From assembly GCA_903913785.1 (NCBI GenBank), contig CAIWMF010000166.1, forward strand, positions 1-32,875: a stretch of 32,875 nucleotides of DNA. Reading direction: 5' to 3'. Under the pieces are notes generated by a model that worked only from the letters and a program-made list of their open reading frames with translations, searched no databases and was not told where the DNA came from. The translations under genes and the position numbers were made by a program. The DNA is from an uncultured Spartobacteria bacterium (lineage in GTDB: Bacteria; Verrucomicrobiota; Verrucomicrobiia; Chthoniobacterales; UBA6821). Of the stretch, positions 9,273 through 18,338 are shown in pieces; positions within the stretch are counted from its first letter, which is position 1, and the number at the start of each line of letters is the position of its first letter.

Positions 9273-10430
9273 TTATTGACCCCAATCACTACTAACCGGT
9301 TGTAGTGATATAGAAAGACGGCGCTGTTTTTTGAGCTGCCGTACTTTATCGATAATATGCCAAAGGGTATAAACAATTAACACAGGATAGATCACTTGAA
9401 TGATTGGTGATAGGAGACTCATGATGCGGCTAAACCCTAGATTCGTGACACATGCAGTGATGAGGCTTGTGATGATCAGTGCTGTTTTATAACTCAGGCG
9501 CCCTCCACATAAATCCTTGTGAAGATACATTGCAAAAATCGCTGTTAAAGAAATTGCTGTGGCCAGACACGAGATCGCAATAGTGATATTGGCAAGTAGT
9601 CCCCCCTCTTGCCCCAAAATAATGATTGCTAATTTACTAAAAATATCTCCTCGTTCAACATGAACAAGCTCTTGGGCATGAAAACCCGCAACAAGGCAAA
9701 ATCCCATGTAGACTAATGCTAAGAGAATACCCCCAATCAGACTTGCTTGAATGCCTAAAAGGAGCATGGCCCGTGCGTCTTTGCGTTTTTCAGGATGCAT
9801 CCCTTTGCTCAGACCGCTCATGATTAATCCAGCTAAAAAAATAGTTGCTAGTAAATCACAGGTCCCGTAGCCAGAGAGGAGGCCCTTTGCAAAGCCCTGG
9901 GCCGGGGTCAAAGCTGATGTCATCAGTAGAGATGGGTTTAAGAGGCCCTTAATAATTAAGGTCAGTAATAAAATAATTTTTAACGGCCCAAAAAATCGCC
10001 CCAACAAATCAACAATAATACTATTCTTAATGGTGCATGCAAAAATCAAGAGGGCACACACAATAGCAAAGAAAAATAGATCAAGTGCAGGAATATGTAT
10101 CTTAATAGCGGCATACGAAATCACAATACAACGGGGAATCAGCGCGAAGGGCCCCAAGAGGACCATGCAAATGAGAATCATTAGGAATGAGGGAATCTGT
10201 CCAAGAGGCGCTAAGAAGATTTTATAATCTCCGCGACTCAGCATCGTTGCAAAAAGCCCTAGCAAGGGAACGAAAACAGCTGTTAATAAAAATCCCAGCA
10301 CTCCCCAGAGAAGCTGATGACCGGAATCTTTTCCTAAAATTAATGGAAAAATGACATTACCAGAGCCAAAGAGCATAGCAAACATAGCAAATCCCGTGAT
10401 AAGGATCTTTCGAATTTGAGTAAATGACAT
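9273..10430 (-). CDS. brnQ: Branched-chain amino acid transport system carrier (LIVCS family)
   Basis: ITGFAMFAMLFGSGNVIFPLILG..., multiple TM segments, GLIMSGLSKGMHP region. Confidence 0.88.
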   Translation of the reverse strand: MSFTQIRKILITGFAMFAMLFGSGNVIFPLILGKDSGHQLLWGVLGFLLTAVFVPLLGLFATMLSRGDYKIFLAPLGQIPSFLMILICMVLLGPFALIPRCIVISYAAIKIHIPALDLFFFAIVCALLIFACTIKNSIIVDLLGRFFGPLKIILLLTLIIKGLLNPSLLMTSALTPAQGFAKGLLSGYGTCDLLATIFLAGLIMSGLSKGMHPEKRKDARAMLLLGIQASLIGGILLALVYMGFCLVAGFHAQELVHVERGDIFSKLAIIILGQEGGLLANITIAISCLATAISLTAIFAMYLHKDLCGGRLSYKTALIITSLITACVTNLGFSRIMSLLSPIIQVIYPVLIVYTLWHIIDKVRQLKKQRRLSISLQPVSSDWGQ

Positions 10431-10565
10431 TAAGATGAGGGCCCTTCGTATTGAATCTTAGAAGCTGTTTGCTCGTTTGCGCGTGTTCATCAGGTCTGAA
10501 GCCTCTTATTTCAAGGCAATGTCATCTGAAAATGCCTTCGAGATCCCAAGTGGCCAGCTTATAGC

Positions 10566-11171
10566 TTGATCGTGCATCGGAAAAATGTCCCTGTATACTC
10601 GTCACGAATGAAAATAGAATCCAGAACATTACCAAAAAAAAGTGTTAGTTTTCTGAGTATATTCTTTTTCATTATTCTCTCTTTTTTGGTTGAAGCTCGC
10701 GCCAAGCCTCATGAAATCAAAATTCCTCTTGGTCTTGCCTGGGGCGATGGGAGCGAAAAGCTCGAAGCGATGGCCCGTCCAGGAGGATTTTCTGTTACGC
10801 ATCGAGAAGAAAATTCTAATAAAACAATTCTTACCGTACATGGGCTTTTAGGGACAGCTCTGCAAGAGAGTCTATTTTTCTTTCAAAACAATGCCCTGAT
10901 TGAAATCGAATATCGCTATGGTGACTCCTCATGGAAGGGAGCAGGATATCAGGAGTTTTTTGATGCATTTCGCAGAATGTACGATACGAAATATGGCTCT
11001 GGCACACAGCTCATTCACATGAGCTCAACAAGGCAAAAGGATATTGTGATTTCCCTAACAGGTTATCAGTGGAGCGACCCGTGCTCTATTCTAGATCTTT
11101 ACTACTACTCTGCAGCGTTCGGCGAAGAAAATTCTTACCGATTGGTTAGTTTACATTATAAGGCACCGTGA
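10566..11171 (+). CDS. Hypothetical secreted protein
   Basis: 201-aa ORF with hydrophobic N-terminal segment; internal ATG at 10608 may be the true start. Confidence 0.55.
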   Translation: MIVHRKNVPVYSSRMKIESRTLPKKSVSFLSIFFFIILSFLVEARAKPHEIKIPLGLAWGDGSEKLEAMARPGGFSVTHREENSNKTILTVHGLLGTALQESLFFFQNNALIEIEYRYGDSSWKGAGYQEFFDAFRRMYDTKYGSGTQLIHMSSTRQKDIVISLTGYQWSDPCSILDLYYYSAAFGEENSYRLVSLHYKAP

Positions 11172-11181
11172 TGGGGATGCT

Positions 11182-11247
11182 CTAATGCAGCATCCACACT
11201 GCCTTCGCGCTCTCCTCGTCACGATCGGTATGAAATATGCGGGTTAA
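11182..11247. repeat. Internally deleted palindromic element between convergent genes
   Basis: atgcagcatccacactgccttcgcgctctcctcgtcacgatcggtatgaaatatgcgggTTAA: arm fragment fused to an intact TIR. Confidence 0.8.
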
Positions 11248-12824
11248 AGATTTTCTCTGGATGATTCTCCTTTAGCGGAGGCTTCTTTTTTATAAGCAAT
11301 TCTCGTGTGAAACATCCCAAGGAGTGTGCTGACAAGGCTGTCGGCAATTTTATGAAGCTCCCCAATAGTAATGGGGCATTCATCGAATTGATGATCATGC
11401 AAGCGTTCTTTGAGCAGTGTATGAACGAGGTCATCGATGCGCTGTGGTGTAGGACGCTCTAAACTGCGTGTTGCACTTTCGGCGGCATCGGCAAGACTAA
11501 TGATAGCGGCTTCCTTTGTGCGAGGCCTTGGACCAGGGTAACGAAATTGATCCATGTTCACCGTAGGTATATCTTCAAGACGTATATTGATGGTTTTTCC
11601 ACCTGCACGAATATCTTCTTCTTGCTGGCGAGCGCGCTGGAAGAAAAAGTCAATGACAGTCGTTCCGTGATGCTGACGAATGATGTCAATAATACGGCGA
11701 TGTAATTTATTCTTTAAGCCGAGATCAACACCCTCCTTGACATGAGCCGTAATAATGAGAGCGCTCATTGTTGGGGTTAGTTCTTCATGAGGGTTATCAT
11801 CAGAGCGCATGTTTTCTGTAAAATATTCTGGTTTTATTAATTTCCCAATATCATGAAAATAGGCGCCGACACGGCAAATCGTTGGATTGGCATGAATAGC
11901 TTCTGCCGCCGCCTCTGCGAGTGTAGCCATGGCAAGACTGTGCTGATAGGTGCCGGAAGCTTCTAGACTTAATCTGCGTAAGAGAGGGTGATTTAAGTCA
12001 GCCATTTCAAGCCAAGAGATATCAGTTGTGACATGGAAGAGGTGTTCTAACATGGGCAAGAGTCCACTCACCACGACTGATGTACCCAGTCCGCTCGCAA
12101 AGGCTGCAGCGCATTGACAGAGAATAAGGAGCCAATCATTATTTCCCGAAAAAGCTCTAGAAGAGATCTCAATTTTGCCAAAAAGAATCGCTAAGAGGAG
12201 CGTGGCCATTCCAACATAGATGCCAGCACGGATGAGTCGCGAGCGTCGTCGTAGCTGAAAGCTCACGATGACAGCAATTAAGCCTGTGATGAATGAAATG
12301 ATTAAAAAGGCAATATTGATATTGATAAAACGATCCACTAAACAAGCACCCCAAAGTCCCCCGAAAACAATGGCAAAGAAACCTTCCTTTTTTCCTAAGA
12401 GTGCCGTGAGTGTTAGTGGAGCTAGTGTGTAGGGAGCGAGTAGCGGTACTATTGTTCGATAAAAATCCTCATGTCCTTCGCCGAGAATGAGTACTTTTAC
12501 CAAAAGGAGCTGACAGAGAAGTGTTCCAAACAGAAGTGTTAACCGTGAATTGTTACAAAAAATATCATAGGCTCCTATGCGCAGTTGAAAGAGTGCAGCA
12601 AGAAAAAGCAGTAGCGCAATAAGCCCTTGTTGAGTTCCAATGGAAGTTTCGCCAATCATCATGATTCCGAAAAGCCCGCTCCCTATGATGAGTATTAACA
12701 AACAACGCACGAGCCAATGTGCGCTTAAGAATCTGCTTAGTTTAGTCTCTTTAACGCGCCGTCTGATTTTGCCGCAGGTAAGACCGCGCGCTGCAAGTTG
12801 ACGATGCTCTAAATATTTTACCAT
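11244..12824 (-). CDS. 7TM-HD (PgpH/YqfF-like) membrane HD-domain phosphohydrolase
   Basis: Multiple TM helices followed by LSLEASGTYQHSLAMATLAEAAAEAI...CRVGAYFHDIGKLIKPEYFTENM (HDIG family). Confidence 0.85.
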   Translation of the reverse strand: MVKYLEHRQLAARGLTCGKIRRRVKETKLSRFLSAHWLVRCLLILIIGSGLFGIMMIGETSIGTQQGLIALLLFLAALFQLRIGAYDIFCNNSRLTLLFGTLLCQLLLVKVLILGEGHEDFYRTIVPLLAPYTLAPLTLTALLGKKEGFFAIVFGGLWGACLVDRFININIAFLIISFITGLIAVIVSFQLRRRSRLIRAGIYVGMATLLLAILFGKIEISSRAFSGNNDWLLILCQCAAAFASGLGTSVVVSGLLPMLEHLFHVTTDISWLEMADLNHPLLRRLSLEASGTYQHSLAMATLAEAAAEAIHANPTICRVGAYFHDIGKLIKPEYFTENMRSDDNPHEELTPTMSALIITAHVKEGVDLGLKNKLHRRIIDIIRQHHGTTVIDFFFQRARQQEEDIRAGGKTINIRLEDIPTVNMDQFRYPGPRPRTKEAAIISLADAAESATRSLERPTPQRIDDLVHTLLKERLHDHQFDECPITIGELHKIADSLVSTLLGMFHTRIAYKKEASAKGESSRENL

Positions 12825-12858
12825 GATGAGATGCCTTTTAGAAATAGTGTGATATACC

Positions 12859-12879
12859 TTTGCCTAAATGAATTTTAGG
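12859..12879. repeat. 21-bp flanking repeat TTTGCCTAAATGAATTTTAGG
   Basis: 20/21 match to the reverse complement of 29458-29478; both lie beside a type B element end. Confidence 0.6.
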
Positions 12880-12905
12880 ATTTTTTTGTGCAAGATTTTT
12901 TAGGG

Positions 12906-13093
12906 CTAGCCCGAATATTTCATACTGAATCGTCATGAGGCGCTGTGCAAAGCTTGTTAGTACAAGGCGGGTGAAGGATTGTGATGCAGGGCTGTATGTG
13001 TCCATACCGCCCAAATCACCATTCGAGACCAACGCAGTAGCCATAGAGCTTTCCACAAGCCGTAATAGATTTAGTGTGAAATATCCGGGCTAG
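12906..13093 (+). repeat. Type B palindromic element, full length
   Basis: CTAGCCCGAATATTTCATACTGAATCGTCATGAGGCGC...GATTTAGTGTGAAATATCCGGGCTAG; 188 bp; near-identical in inverse orientation to 30226-30413. Confidence 0.92.
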
Positions 13094-13176
13094 CCCTCAT
13101 CAAACTTCATCACTCGCCTTACCCCATCAGCCTTCGCGGCCTCCTCGTCACGATCAGTATGAAATATCCGGGCTAG
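13090..13176 (+). repeat. Half of a type A element, in tandem with the B element and sharing its CTAG edge
   Basis: aacttcatcactcgccttaccccatcagccttcgcggcctcctcgtcacgatcagtatgaaatatccgggCTAG matches the right half of type A. Confidence 0.9.
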
Positions 13177-13304
13177 CGCCAAAAAAAGAAAGTCGAATTC
13201 CCAGGTGATTTTTTGGTGATTAGGATTTCTGCTCGATGTTACACAAGAAGAAATACGTGCCGAGAGGGAAGATTGAGAAGCCTTCAAGATAAATAGGATC
13301 AGAT

Positions 13305-13838
13305 TTATTTTGACCTTTTGGGGTCCTTGTCTTTGACATCTTTATACCCATACACTAAAGCCCAAGGAGTTCTTTCTTCGGGTGATTTGAGGATTTCGAC
13401 AATCGCAAAATAGGTGCCTGTTTTGTCAGGGATAATATGGGCTCCTGCTGAGACGTAATGTTTTTTATCGTGCACACGCTGCCATGCTTCTGACTCTGCT
13501 AGTTTTCCAGTGGTGTCATAGAGATGTACGGAGATCTTCGCGTTTTTCACATCCGAGGCCATCAAAAACCAATAATCATTTCCTTTAAAGAGTTGTGCCA
13601 TGACAGCTTTTTTCTCTTTCACGCCTAAATCGCCGCCCCAGGCATCTTTGCGGATTGCATATTGCTTGGAATAGGGAAGAGCTGCCTCATAGGCAAAGCT
13701 GAGAGCCGCATCCACACTCCCATGCGCTGAGGATAAAAGCGCAAGAAGACTCATGCACAAAAAAGCGCGGTGTTTCAAGGATGATGTAAGGTGAGATAGC
13801 ACGGTGTTTTTTGATAAGAAGCGTTCAAGAAACATCAT
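13305..13838 (-). CDS. Hypothetical protein
   Basis: 177-aa ORF overlapping the stop of the 308-aa ORF by 14 nt. Confidence 0.55.
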   Translation of the reverse strand: MMFLERFLSKNTVLSHLTSSLKHRAFLCMSLLALLSSAHGSVDAALSFAYEAALPYSKQYAIRKDAWGGDLGVKEKKAVMAQLFKGNDYWFLMASDVKNAKISVHLYDTTGKLAESEAWQRVHDKKHYVSAGAHIIPDKTGTYFAIVEILKSPEERTPWALVYGYKDVKDKDPKRSK

Positions 13839-14751
13839 TAATTTTTAAAACAACTTCATCCGTGAGCGAGTGAATTTTTTTGACCTGCTCGCGCGGAATA
13901 TCCTGTTTTTTTCTATCGATGATTAGGCCAATTTGATTAAGAACCCCATGGATGCGTAAGACCAAGGGGTTTTTGCGTAGGCGCGGAGACATTCTGTTAA
14001 TAGAGCGATCGAAATAATGGACTAATTCTGGTTGATGCAAGAGTTCAGCTCCTGGAAGAGTGTAATGTTCATTCACAATAGCAGTGAGAGCATCCGTGCC
14101 GCGAAGCCATCCCCCAAGGCTTACTAATTGAGCAAGATCTTCATCATTCATTTCATCCATAGCAGCACGGACATCCTGAAGAGCACCATCAAATTCGACA
14201 CGCACACCGTGCCAATCATGATGGTCTGCTTTATCGATGATGCTTTTGCTTCTTGTGAGGACGGATTTTCGAACATTGATAGCATCAGCGAGCGTTAAGA
14301 CATCACGGCCTAGTTCTTTGACGCGCTCGGTATCTTCCGCTTCAACGGCAATAAATCCTTCTGCAATAACCGATCCAAGGAGGAGTGCGACCTGTGCTCG
14401 GTCATCAGGCGTTTGTGTTTTACGCAGTCGCAGTTGAGCTTTCCAATTAGGATTTCCTAATTTATCGAGGACTCCAAAAATTTCACTAGGTACAGGAACA
14501 ACGACATCCTGGACGGAAGCTGCCGGAAAGTCAGAGAGGTTAATGGATGGGGGAGAGAGTTCTGCAAATAATGAGGAGGCACTCAAAAGAAGCGAGCAGA
14601 AAACAGGAATATGGAATTTCTTGACTGAAGCAACACAAGAAAAAAAAGCATGTTTCATTTCTAAAGGGAATAGAAAAAAATGGGATGTCACGGTTTTCAT
14701 GCTTTGTTTGGACGTGATGTGTAGTATAAAGGAAGTTTTCCGGTTATCCAC
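13825..14751 (-). CDS. Hypothetical secreted protein
   Basis: 308-aa ORF; hydrophobic stretch FHIPVFCSLLLSASSLFAEL. Confidence 0.6.
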   Translation of the reverse strand: MDNRKTSFILHITSKQSMKTVTSHFFLFPLEMKHAFFSCVASVKKFHIPVFCSLLLSASSLFAELSPPSINLSDFPAASVQDVVVPVPSEIFGVLDKLGNPNWKAQLRLRKTQTPDDRAQVALLLGSVIAEGFIAVEAEDTERVKELGRDVLTLADAINVRKSVLTRSKSIIDKADHHDWHGVRVEFDGALQDVRAAMDEMNDEDLAQLVSLGGWLRGTDALTAIVNEHYTLPGAELLHQPELVHYFDRSINRMSPRLRKNPLVLRIHGVLNQIGLIIDRKKQDIPREQVKKIHSLTDEVVLKINDVS

Positions 14752-14794
14752 CGTTAATTGACTATAGTAAACATCAGAAGAGAATTGATTTTGA

Positions 14795-15793
14795 ATGGAC
14801 CCTCAAAGATTACAACACTATCTCAATATTGCCGCTAAAAAAAAGATTTTAGTTTTAGGTGATTTGATGCTGGATGAATTTGTTTGGGGAAATGTTGTGC
14901 GTATTTCACCAGAAGCTCCGGTTCCTGTCGTAGAAGTAGAACGAGAATTTAGCTATCCGGGAGGCGCTGCAAATGTTGCCCGAAACTTAAAACAGTTTTG
15001 TCAGGAAGTCTATGTTTTGGGTCAAATTGGAAAAGATGATGCCGGCGAAAAATTAAAACGCTTAATGAGCAAAGAAGGCTTGCGGACTGATGGCCTCATG
15101 GTTGCTGAAAATATTCCCACCATTGTTAAAACACGCATTATCGCGCAACATCAACAAATCGTTCGCGTCGATCGTGAGAAAAAAATGCTCCGTGATGCCT
15201 CTGTTTTGAACAATGCCATGGCACAAAGTCATGCTTTGCTTGAGTCCATAGATGCGATCCTTTTTGAGGATTATGGGAAAGGATTCCTCTGCCAGGAGCT
15301 TGTTGATGCCATCTTAAGCAAAAGAACCCATCAGGTGATTACCAGTGATCCTCACCCAGCAAATCTCCTGCACTGGCCTGGCATCGCTGTGATTAAGCCA
15401 AACCGCTCTGAGGCTTTTGCAGCAGCTGGTATTGCCTTAACGCCTCCTATCTTCCCGCCAGAGGAAGATGGAGCACTCATAGCCGTTGGAGAAGGATTGT
15501 TAAAAAAATGGCAGTCGCAGGCTCTTTTAATCACCTTAGGTGAACAAGGAATGATGCTTTTTCGTTTAGGTCATCCTCCTTATCACACGCCGACTCGAGC
15601 GCAGGAAGTCTTTGATGTTTCTGGTGCTGGTGATACTGCCATTGCACTCTACACCATTGGCATTAGTGCTGGGGCTACGCCGCAAGAAGCAGCAGAACTT
15701 GCAAACCATGCAGCTGGTATTGTCATTGGAAAAATTGGAACAGCGACATGTTCGCCTCAAGAACTCAAGGAAAGTTTTTTAAAATTTGCCTGA
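14795..15793 (+). CDS. rfaE1: D-glycero-beta-D-manno-heptose-7-phosphate kinase (RfaE domain I, PfkB family)
   Basis: ILVLGDLMLDEFVWGNVVRISPEAPVPVVEVEREFSYPGGAANVARNL; PfkB signature DVSGAGDTAIALYTIGI. Confidence 0.92.
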   Translation: MDPQRLQHYLNIAAKKKILVLGDLMLDEFVWGNVVRISPEAPVPVVEVEREFSYPGGAANVARNLKQFCQEVYVLGQIGKDDAGEKLKRLMSKEGLRTDGLMVAENIPTIVKTRIIAQHQQIVRVDREKKMLRDASVLNNAMAQSHALLESIDAILFEDYGKGFLCQELVDAILSKRTHQVITSDPHPANLLHWPGIAVIKPNRSEAFAAAGIALTPPIFPPEEDGALIAVGEGLLKKWQSQALLITLGEQGMMLFRLGHPPYHTPTRAQEVFDVSGAGDTAIALYTIGISAGATPQEAAELANHAAGIVIGKIGTATCSPQELKESFLKFA

Positions 15794-15842
15794 TGTGCGC
15801 TCTACAGTCCAATTATCCTGATTCCTATCTAGTACGAGCAAG

Positions 15843-16412
15843 ATGGAGAATTTTATCACAATGACACACCTTAGCTCTACGAGCCTTAGGCCGGCTCTCT
15901 TTTTGGATCGTGATGGAACCTTAATGAAGGAAGTCGATCATTGTCACCGTCCAGAAGATGTCGAGGCGATAGAAGGCGCTGCTCTGGCCCTTGCGCAAGC
16001 ACATCAACAAGGTTGGTGCAATGTGATTATTACGAACCAAAGCGGTATAGGTCGTGGGTATTTTAGCGAAAAGCAATTTCAGGCAGTACAAGAGGAATTA
16101 CAGCGTCAGTTAGGGCAACTTATTGATGCCACCTACATGTCATCAGCTCTTCCTAACACAGATTCTTTGCGTCGCAAGCCTGCCCCTGGAATGATCTTCG
16201 AGGCTGCAAGAGATCTCGGGATTGATCTCCCTTCTTCCTATATGATAGGAGACCGCTCCTCTGATATTGAGGCGGGTAGGGCTGCTGGCTGTAGAACGAT
16301 TTTGGTCTTAAGCGGATATGGCGAGGCACATCGTGATGCCCGTGCAGATTATATTGCCAAGGATGTCACGGAAGCTATTGGGATAGCACTTAGCCGGGAT
16401 ATTTCACACTGA
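15843..16412 (+). CDS. gmhB: D-glycero-beta-D-manno-heptose 1,7-bisphosphate 7-phosphatase
   Basis: HAD-IIIA motifs ALFLDRDGTLMKEVDHCHRPEDVEAIEGA, IITNQSGIGRGYF, RKPAPGMI, MIGDRSSDIEAGRAAG. Last residues (…SRDISH*) are encoded by the palindromic element. Confidence 0.9.
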   Translation: MENFITMTHLSSTSLRPALFLDRDGTLMKEVDHCHRPEDVEAIEGAALALAQAHQQGWCNVIITNQSGIGRGYFSEKQFQAVQEELQRQLGQLIDATYMSSALPNTDSLRRKPAPGMIFEAARDLGIDLPSSYMIGDRSSDIEAGRAAGCRTILVLSGYGEAHRDARADYIAKDVTEAIGIALSRDISH

Positions 16413-16569
16413 TCTACTGCGAAAACCGGGAAGCTAGGATGGATGCTGCGCCCAAGCTCACTTTTTGACTTGGAGCGGGCTGTACACATACAGCCCGGCG
16501 TCAAAATGCTGGGTCTGCGTGACTCGCTTGGCAAAGCTCGTTACGATCCGTATGAAATATTCGGGTTAA
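16390..16569 (+). repeat. Type C palindromic element, full length, overlapping the 3' end of gmhB
   Basis: TTAGCCGGGATATTTCACACTGATCTACTGCG...GATCCGTATGAAATATTCGGGTTAA; 180 bp; central stem CGGGCTGT-ACACAT-ACAGCCCG nested in TTTTGAC/GTCAAAA. Confidence 0.9.
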
Positions 16570-16575
16570 TTCATC

Positions 16576-18261
16576 TCATTCATCTAATAAGAAAGGAAGG
16601 AAGCGAGAAGGGTCCAACTGAGTGTCCCGCCGCTTTACAAGGGTGTTTCTTCTCTCTTCACGAGTCATCCCTTCAAGAGAAGTAGGGGGGGATGAGGGAT
16701 GACTATGATCACGACAGGGTTGATCTCTAAAACCAAACATACGTTTTATCGGGTCCAAGATCCCATGACATAATTCATGCAAACTGTTATAAAAATGGAC
16801 CACTTCTTCTAACCCGTAACTACGCGCCAATGCCTGAGCTTCAGCCGTTCCTAAACTATCTATAGCTATTAGACCTGCTATATCTCCTGTCATATGGAGC
16901 AGCCACTGGGCTCCCCAAGCACAGGCATTCTCAATGCCATAGAAAAAGCAATCAAGAGCTGTGGTGAGAATGCCAATAGGTGCCATCACCTTGAGGTAGG
17001 AGAGAGACGCACAACCTTCAGTAGCCTCGTAGACACAGGCCATCTCAATGCCTTCCTGGAACACAAAAGCACCCGCATTCCATCCAATCCACTCGTAGGT
17101 CTTATTTGCTGCAATACTGTTATTAACAATCGCCATGGTTACAGACTCTTTTTTATCCTTACTTGTTGGGGGTTTGGGGTACCCGGTTTTATGGGCATGT
17201 GCAATTCTAAATCCTGTTGTATTGTTTTTTGTCGTCATGGCTAAGGTATGACGACCAGAACGCGTCAGATCATTGCAGGTGATATCTTGTGGAGAAGCCC
17301 AAGAACCTCCACGAATCGCACAGTCGGCAGGGGAGCTATCGCTCTCTTCTACATAATCGAGAGGAAAAGTCCATTCATTGACGTTACCCCCCATGTCACA
17401 GAGGCCATGGTGACCCTCACCAAAACTACCAACAGGAATTAAATAAAAGGGGGATTCCGCATCACTAATATCTTCAGGCAAATTACAAATAGGATAACTA
17501 CTATTGATTGTATGGCCAACATTGGCATCGATATATTTCTCTGAGGTATCATTGAAGGTTGAATAATCTGCGTAGAAACCACAAGACCCTCTCTCTTGAA
17601 CCGATGGAATCGGGTCCTGCGGGTCATAGGTAATGATTTGTCCTAGGTCGCTATAGTAGTAAGCGGCCTTGTACCACTGATCTTCTGTGGGTAGGAAAAA
17701 TTGATGGCCAAGGTTCGGGTCAATGGTGATAGATGTTTGTCCATTGGTTTTTTTAAATTCCTTGATTGTGTAGGCACCTGTTTCGGTGATGGCATCACAT
17801 GCTTCTTGATGAGTCTCTCCTTGAATAAAAGGAGGAGAAGCATGCTCCATCCAGTTACAAAAGCGTAAGGAGCACAACACATCTACGTACGTGATAGGAA
17901 AGTCCTCTCTGCCTGCGATCGCTTGGTAATGATAATAACCTTGTCGAGTAATCGTTCTCTCTAGCACAGCGACCTGAGGATCTGTTGCCATACGCTCATC
18001 AAAAAGGTGATGAGGATCACCTATGACAGCAACACTATTGAGAAAATCTGCATAGATTTTTGCAGTAATTTGATATTTTCCCATCTCAAAGGAATTCTTC
18101 ACTGCTCCGAACCCGGTTTGATCATCTGCTGGGTTGTCTAGGTCATCAATAAGAACAAATTCTTGGACTTTAGGCTGTATGCCACTGGCCTGAGCATTCG
18201 GGAAAAAAAGAACTAAGATGAGAAAAAAGAGGGAATTTTTTGCAAGGTGATTTTTCATCAT
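16576..18261 (-). CDS. Secreted SUMF1/FGE-sulfatase-domain protein with long C-terminal extension
   Basis: FLPTEDQWYKAAYY, GLCDMGGNVNEWTF, AIRGGSWASPQDITCNDLTRSGR, TTGFRIAHA. Confidence 0.85.
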   Translation of the reverse strand: MMKNHLAKNSLFFLILVLFFPNAQASGIQPKVQEFVLIDDLDNPADDQTGFGAVKNSFEMGKYQITAKIYADFLNSVAVIGDPHHLFDERMATDPQVAVLERTITRQGYYHYQAIAGREDFPITYVDVLCSLRFCNWMEHASPPFIQGETHQEACDAITETGAYTIKEFKKTNGQTSITIDPNLGHQFFLPTEDQWYKAAYYYSDLGQIITYDPQDPIPSVQERGSCGFYADYSTFNDTSEKYIDANVGHTINSSYPICNLPEDISDAESPFYLIPVGSFGEGHHGLCDMGGNVNEWTFPLDYVEESDSSPADCAIRGGSWASPQDITCNDLTRSGRHTLAMTTKNNTTGFRIAHAHKTGYPKPPTSKDKKESVTMAIVNNSIAANKTYEWIGWNAGAFVFQEGIEMACVYEATEGCASLSYLKVMAPIGILTTALDCFFYGIENACAWGAQWLLHMTGDIAGLIAIDSLGTAEAQALARSYGLEEVVHFYNSLHELCHGILDPIKRMFGFRDQPCRDHSHPSSPPTSLEGMTREERRNTLVKRRDTQLDPSRFLPFLLDE

Positions 18262-18338
18262 CAGCGGACAATAGCATCTAGATTATTTCTTGCTGTCGTT
18301 TGCTTGCTAAAAATTAGCGCTTTTTTGCAAAACGCTCC

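Noticed and set aside
12838-13287. Minus-strand ORFs at 12838-13056 and 13090-13287
   Set aside because: Mostly made of type B and half-A element sequence; no independent evidence of a gene.
13700-13730. gccgcatccacactcccatgcgctg resembling an element arm
   Set aside because: Short match inside the 177-aa ORF with no TIR; likely chance.
16443-16685. Plus-strand ORF MLRPSSLFDLERAVHIQPG...
   Set aside because: Starts inside the type C element and runs antisense into the FGE-like gene; treated as repeat-derived.
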